64,000 bases of DNA from Thermoproteota archaeon. Lineage in GTDB: Archaea > Korarchaeota > Korarchaeia > Korarchaeales > Korarchaeaceae. A program made the translations under genes and the position numbers. Shown here piece after piece: positions 60,956-64,000 of the stretch. The stretch's first letter is position 1, and each line of letters starts with the position of its first letter. Where the stretch lies: assembly GCA_027491415.1 (NCBI GenBank), contig JAOZFH010000026.1, positions 1 through 64,000 on the forward strand, written 5' to 3'. The notes beneath the pieces are model-generated. The model was not told the DNA's origin and searched no databases. It saw only the letters and a program-made list of their open reading frames with translations.

Positions 60956-62308
60956 ATGTTCCACGAGGAGAGCATCCGGCTGGCCGAGCGAATCCTCCAG
61001 CTCGCTCAGGCCAGGGGAGCCGAGGATGTGGCCGTGCACGTGGTGTCGAACAGGGCTAGGCAGGTGAGGTTCTCCAACAGCTCGGTCGACGTGGTGAAGA
61101 CCTGGATCGAGACGCTCGTGGAGGTGCAGATCGCCCTCGACAGGAGGGTGGCCGTGGTCTCCACGACCTCCCCACCGGAGGAGAGGTCCCTGGAGGGCTT
61201 CGTCGAGCGGGCGTTTGAGCGGCTGAAGAGGGTGCCGGCTAGGGACGTCTATGTCCCACTTCCGGAGGGGCCGTTCGACTACCCAGTGATTCAGGGCACC
61301 TACGACCCTCGCCTAGAGGAGGCTCAGGAGGAGCTGGTGGACGCGGCCAAGGAGGGGATCGACTCAGGACTGGCGGAGGGCGCCGAGAGGGTGGCGGGAG
61401 TGGTCAGGTCCTACGCGGGCCACGAGTGCCTCCTCACCTCCGGGGGGGCGGAGGTCTGCGAGCGCTTCAGCAGGGTAAACATGGAGGTCAGGGCCCTGGT
61501 GGACGATGAGGCCACCGGACACGGGGTCACCTGCTCCAGGTCACTGGACGGGCTCGACCCGCGGAGGGCCGGGTCAGAGGCGGGTAGAGATGCCGTCCTG
61601 GCCAGCAAGGTGGTCGACCTCCCGGCCGGGAGGCACAACGCCGCCTTCTGGTGGAGCGCCATGACCACCCTCTTGGGAGTGTTCGGCTCCATGGCGTCTG
61701 GCCTCCGGGCCCTGATGCAGATGACCCCCTACGTCGACAAGCTGGGCCAGAGGGTAGGGACCGAGCTGGTGACCATCGTCGACGACCCCTTGATCGACGG
61801 CGGGTACGCCTCACGGTCGTTCGACCTGGAGGGCCTGCCCACGAGGAGGAACGTGATCATCGAGGGCGGGGTCCTGAAGACCCTGCTCCACAACAGGCTC
61901 ACAGCAGCCCACTTCAGGGTCAGATCCACAGCAAACGCGGGCTGGGTGTTCCCCAGACCCTGGTTCCTCACAATGTCACCCGGAGACAGAACCGAGGAGG
62001 AGATCCTCGAAGACCTGGGCAGGGGAGTCGTCGTGAGGAACGCCACCTACCTCAGGTTCCAGAACTACAGGACCGGGGACTTCTCGGCGGTGATAAGGGA
62101 TGGGGTCTTCCTCGTCGAGGGCGGCGAGATAAAGGGGGAGGTCAGGGGACTCAGGCTCAGCGAGAACGTCCTCCACCTGCTGTCCAACGTGTACGCTGTC
62201 GGCAGGGAGACCAGACAGATGACCCACTGGTGGGCGGAGTTCGGGCCGCCCGTCGTGACGCCGGTGATCGCGGTCAGGGACGTGGCGTTCACGGCCGCTA
62301 CCGCCTGA
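60956..62308 (+). CDS. tldE: TldE/PmbA metalloprotease subunit
   Basis: 450 residues. It follows the TldD fold without the HExxxH motif, as expected for the partner subunit. IVDDPLIDGGYASRSFDLEG, TRRNVIIEGGVLKTLLHNR, abridged, and NAGWVFPRP match PmbA/TldE. The ATG is one base after the tldD stop. The 3' end overlaps the convergent acdA gene by 11 bases. Confidence 0.93.
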   Translation: MFHEESIRLAERILQLAQARGAEDVAVHVVSNRARQVRFSNSSVDVVKTWIETLVEVQIALDRRVAVVSTTSPPEERSLEGFVERAFERLKRVPARDVYVPLPEGPFDYPVIQGTYDPRLEEAQEELVDAAKEGIDSGLAEGAERVAGVVRSYAGHECLLTSGGAEVCERFSRVNMEVRALVDDEATGHGVTCSRSLDGLDPRRAGSEAGRDAVLASKVVDLPAGRHNAAFWWSAMTTLLGVFGSMASGLRALMQMTPYVDKLGQRVGTELVTIVDDPLIDGGYASRSFDLEGLPTRRNVIIEGGVLKTLLHNRLTAAHFRVRSTANAGWVFPRPWFLTMSPGDRTEEEILEDLGRGVVVRNATYLRFQNYRTGDFSAVIRDGVFLVEGGEIKGEVRGLRLSENVLHLLSNVYAVGRETRQMTHWWAEFGPPVVTPVIAVRDVAFTAATA

Positions 62309-63689
62309 GCCTCAGGGGCTGCGTTAGCCTAGCGTACCTCCATAGGGCGGCCAGCGCGGAGGCCGCTCTCTCGGGGGATGGAAACACAGGCACGCCCTCC
62401 GCCTCCAGCCTGGAGTTCTCCCTGGCCACCTCCGGCGTGACATCCAGCGACACGACGACTATGGGCTTGCCGTAGTCCCTCAGCACTTGGAGGATGTAGT
62501 CGGTCGTCCTCCTCGGCTCCATGAGCGGCACCGAGTAGAGCGCCATCACTATCAGCGCGTCGATCACGTCAGATCTGGCCATCTCCACCATACCGGCGAG
62601 GTACTGCTCGGGCGTCGAGCTTCCGGTCAGGTCTAGGGGGTTTCCCACGGGGTAGAATGGCGGGAGCCTCTCCCTGAGCCTCTCTGCGGTGGCCTTGTCC
62701 AGTTCAGGGACCTCCATTCCGCGCTCCTCCAGCGCGTCGACGGCTATGACCCCGTATCCTCCCCCGTTCGTGATTATTCCGACCCTTGGCCCCCTGGGCG
62801 TGGGCAGCCTGGCCAGGGCCCGCGAGGCGTCCAAGAACTCCTCCGTCGAGTAAGTCCTGACGACGCCGCACTGCTTGAAAGCCGCCTCGTACGCCGCGTC
62901 GGATCCGGCCAGGGATCCCGTGTGACTCCTGACCGCACTCGCCCCCCTCTGGCTCCTGCCCGCCTTGAACACCACCACGGGCTTCGAGGGGGTCACCTCC
63001 CGCGCCGCCTCCATGAACCCCCTCCCGTCCCTGAGGCCCTCAACGTAGATCGCTATCACCCTAGTCTCCGGATCCTCGGCGAAGTAGCGGAGCAGGTCGG
63101 CCTCGTCCACGTCGGCCCTGTTGCCGTAGCTCACGAAGGCGCTTATCCCCCTCCCCTCCATGGCCAGCCACGTCAGGATTGCGCCGCCGAAGCTCCCGCT
63201 CTGGGTGAGTATCGCAACGTCCCCTGGGCCTGGCCTCGGAAGCCTGTCGGAAGGGGTGAAGAGGGTGTCGAGCCCGACGCTGGGCCTGTATATCCCCATG
63301 CAGTTCGGGCCGATCAGCCTGACCCCGCTCCTCCTGGCCGCCTCCCTCAGCTCGCGCTCTAGCTCCTCGTTCCCGACCTCCGAGAATCCCCCCGAGATCA
63401 CTATGGCGGCTTTGACCCCCCTCCTCCCGCAGTCTTCCACGACCCTCGGGGTAACCGGGGCCGGCACCACGACCACTGCCAGGTCGACGGGCTCGGGCAG
63501 GTCGGCGACGCTGGGATAGCACCTGACGCCGAGTATCTCCTCCGCCTTGGGGTTGACCGGGTAGACCCGGCCCCTGAAGCCCTCGAGCAGCTGCCTCAGG
63601 ACCACGTGACCGAGCTTCTCAGGACTCCGAGACGCCCCGACCACCGCTATCGACTCCGGCTCGAAGAAGGCGGCGAGCTCCCTGGCCAT
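62298..63689 (-). CDS. acdA: ADP-forming acyl-CoA ligase, alpha subunit
   Basis: 463 residues, the expected length. The CoA-binding Rossmann domain (SIAVVGASRSPEKLGHVVLR, 20 residues; VYPVNPKAEEILG), the catalytic-His domain with VRSHTGSLAGSDAAYEAAFK, abridged, and the C-terminal ligase domain (ITNGGGYGVIAVD, GNPLDLTG) are in order. It pairs with the ATP-grasp beta subunit at 10530-11225, though the two are far apart. The ATG at 63689 is preferred because the TATA-like CCTTTTAAGG near 63722-63731 leaves a leader of about 10 bases. Confidence 0.9.
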   Translation of the reverse strand: MARELAAFFEPESIAVVGASRSPEKLGHVVLRQLLEGFRGRVYPVNPKAEEILGVRCYPSVADLPEPVDLAVVVVPAPVTPRVVEDCGRRGVKAAIVISGGFSEVGNEELERELREAARRSGVRLIGPNCMGIYRPSVGLDTLFTPSDRLPRPGPGDVAILTQSGSFGGAILTWLAMEGRGISAFVSYGNRADVDEADLLRYFAEDPETRVIAIYVEGLRDGRGFMEAAREVTPSKPVVVFKAGRSQRGASAVRSHTGSLAGSDAAYEAAFKQCGVVRTYSTEEFLDASRALARLPTPRGPRVGIITNGGGYGVIAVDALEERGMEVPELDKATAERLRERLPPFYPVGNPLDLTGSSTPEQYLAGMVEMARSDVIDALIVMALYSVPLMEPRRTTDYILQVLRDYGKPIVVVSLDVTPEVARENSRLEAEGVPVFPSPERAASALAALWRYARLTQPLRLRR

Positions 63690-63721
63690 CCACCGCACCG
63701 AGCTGACGGACCACTCCCTCA

Positions 63722-63731
63722 CCTTAAAAGG
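63722..63731. promoter_or_regulatory. Shared TATA-like element between acdA and nurA
   Basis: CCTTAAAAGG is a perfect 10-bp inverted match to a TTTTAA/TTAAAA box and can serve both directions. acdA starts 33 bases to the left and nurA 23 bases to the right, so both transcripts would have very short leaders. Confidence 0.4.
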
Positions 63732-63753
63732 CAGGTCAGGGGAGTCATGCCGA

Positions 63754-64000
63754 ATGGCCGAAGAGGCCCGCTTCATGGACATAGTTGAGGCCTTCTTGAG
63801 CGCGAGGGGCGACATCGAGAGGGCCCTGGGGGTCGGCCCCAGGTTCGAAGAGCTATCCGCCGCGTGGCTTCCCGTAAGGACGGATCTGAGCCCGAGGGAC
63901 GCTCTGGAGAGGATGGGCTCCATAGCGGGGATAGACGGCGGAAGCCACCTCGTGGAGGTGAACCTGGGCCAGAGCCTCTTCGCCGTGAGTTCCACCTCCG
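63754..64000 (+). CDS. nurA: NurA-like 5'-3' nuclease, N-terminal part (cut by window edge)
   Basis: 82 codons are visible, beginning MAEEARFMDIVEAFLSARG. The segment SIAGIDGGSHLVEVN has the first catalytic Asp of the NurA domain (x-x-GIDGGS). NurA works with HerA, Mre11 and Rad50 in end resection. The ATG at 63754 follows GGGGAGTC and a TATA-like box at 63722-63731. No HerA, Mre11 or Rad50 gene is in the window. Confidence 0.7.
   Translation, partial: MAEEARFMDIVEAFLSARGDIERALGVGPRFEELSAAWLPVRTDLSPRDALERMGSIAGIDGGSHLVEVNLGQSLFAVSSTS

Overview
The window is a gene-dense, GC-rich stretch of an archaeal chromosome. The diagnostic genes are EF-2, a Cdc48/VAT ATPase, exosome Csl4, RNA polymerase subunit L, transcription factor S, an archaeal histone, ribosomal proteins L10e and S25e, AglB, archaeal-type ThrRS, the D-aminoacyl-tRNA deacylase DtdA and a radical SAM enzyme matching tetraether synthase. 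The mix (histone, S25e, DUF2067, tetraether and branched-polyamine genes) points to a thermophilic TACK archaeon, possibly Korarchaeota-like. That placement is an inference. No rRNA, CRISPR array or insertion sequence was found. Two tRNA genes with encoded CCA are present: Asn-GTT and Arg-TCG.

Layout. Bases 1-7260 look accessory. They hold the C-terminal part of a membrane-anchored solute-binding protein, then on the minus strand a locus with a secreted Cys-rich precursor-like protein, two paralogous membrane proteins (the second frameshifted) and a large frameshifted surface protein. An AT-rich control region with a perfect 10-bp inverted repeat lies upstream of the Cys-rich gene. Bases 7260-24600 are mostly information processing: TFS, NYN protein, DUF373 protein, coiled-coil protein, ADP-forming acyl-CoA synthetase beta subunit, an AAA+ ATPase divergent from EF-2, SpoU methylase-L10e-METTL5-like-Csl4-DUF2067-RpoL-AglB-NDPK-Cdc48, then tRNA-Asn. 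Bases 24640-36000 carry isoprenoid and lipid genes (mevalonate kinase-like protein with ThrRS, inositol-1-phosphate synthase, geranylgeranyl reductase-like protein, tetraether synthase), an aminotransferase and an HTH regulator. Bases 36460-45620 carry polyamine genes (SpeD-like plus BpsA), a tRNA methylthiotransferase, DtdA, an unusual UppP-DedA-like membrane protein, tRNA-Arg, a radical SAM enzyme, a HEPN protein and histone. Bases 46220-64000 hold pyruvate kinase, a creatininase-family amidohydrolase, a COG2403 GTPase, ThiL, S25e, an M50 protease, an N-acetyltransferase, a TusA-like protein, a COG2108 radical SAM enzyme, a beta-CASP nuclease, a PspA-like pair, a nucleoside phosphorylase, TldD/TldE, the acyl-CoA synthetase alpha subunit and the start of NurA.

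How the genes fit together. Mevalonate kinase, geranylgeranyl reductase, CDP-alcohol phosphotransferase, inositol-1-phosphate synthase and Tes are successive parts of archaeal membrane-lipid synthesis. The acyl-CoA synthetase subunits, pyruvate kinase and aminotransferase fit peptide or sugar fermentation with substrate-level ATP formation. AglB would glycosylate surface proteins such as the Asn-X-Ser/Thr-rich one at 2094-4642.

The most notable observations are: (1) the Cys-rich precursor-like locus at 4708-6760, which resembles halocin C8 type archaeocin precursors in layout; (2) a run of proteins whose catalytic residues are missing (SpeD-like, mevalonate kinase-like, metallo-beta-lactamase-like, TusA-like, UppP-like, HerA-like); (3) fused UppP-like and DedA domains in one membrane protein; (4) perfect inverted or direct repeats wrapped around TATA boxes at 6706-6751, 12586-12610 and 31381-31408; (5) two single-base frameshifts, each in a homopolymer run and each repaired by one extra C.
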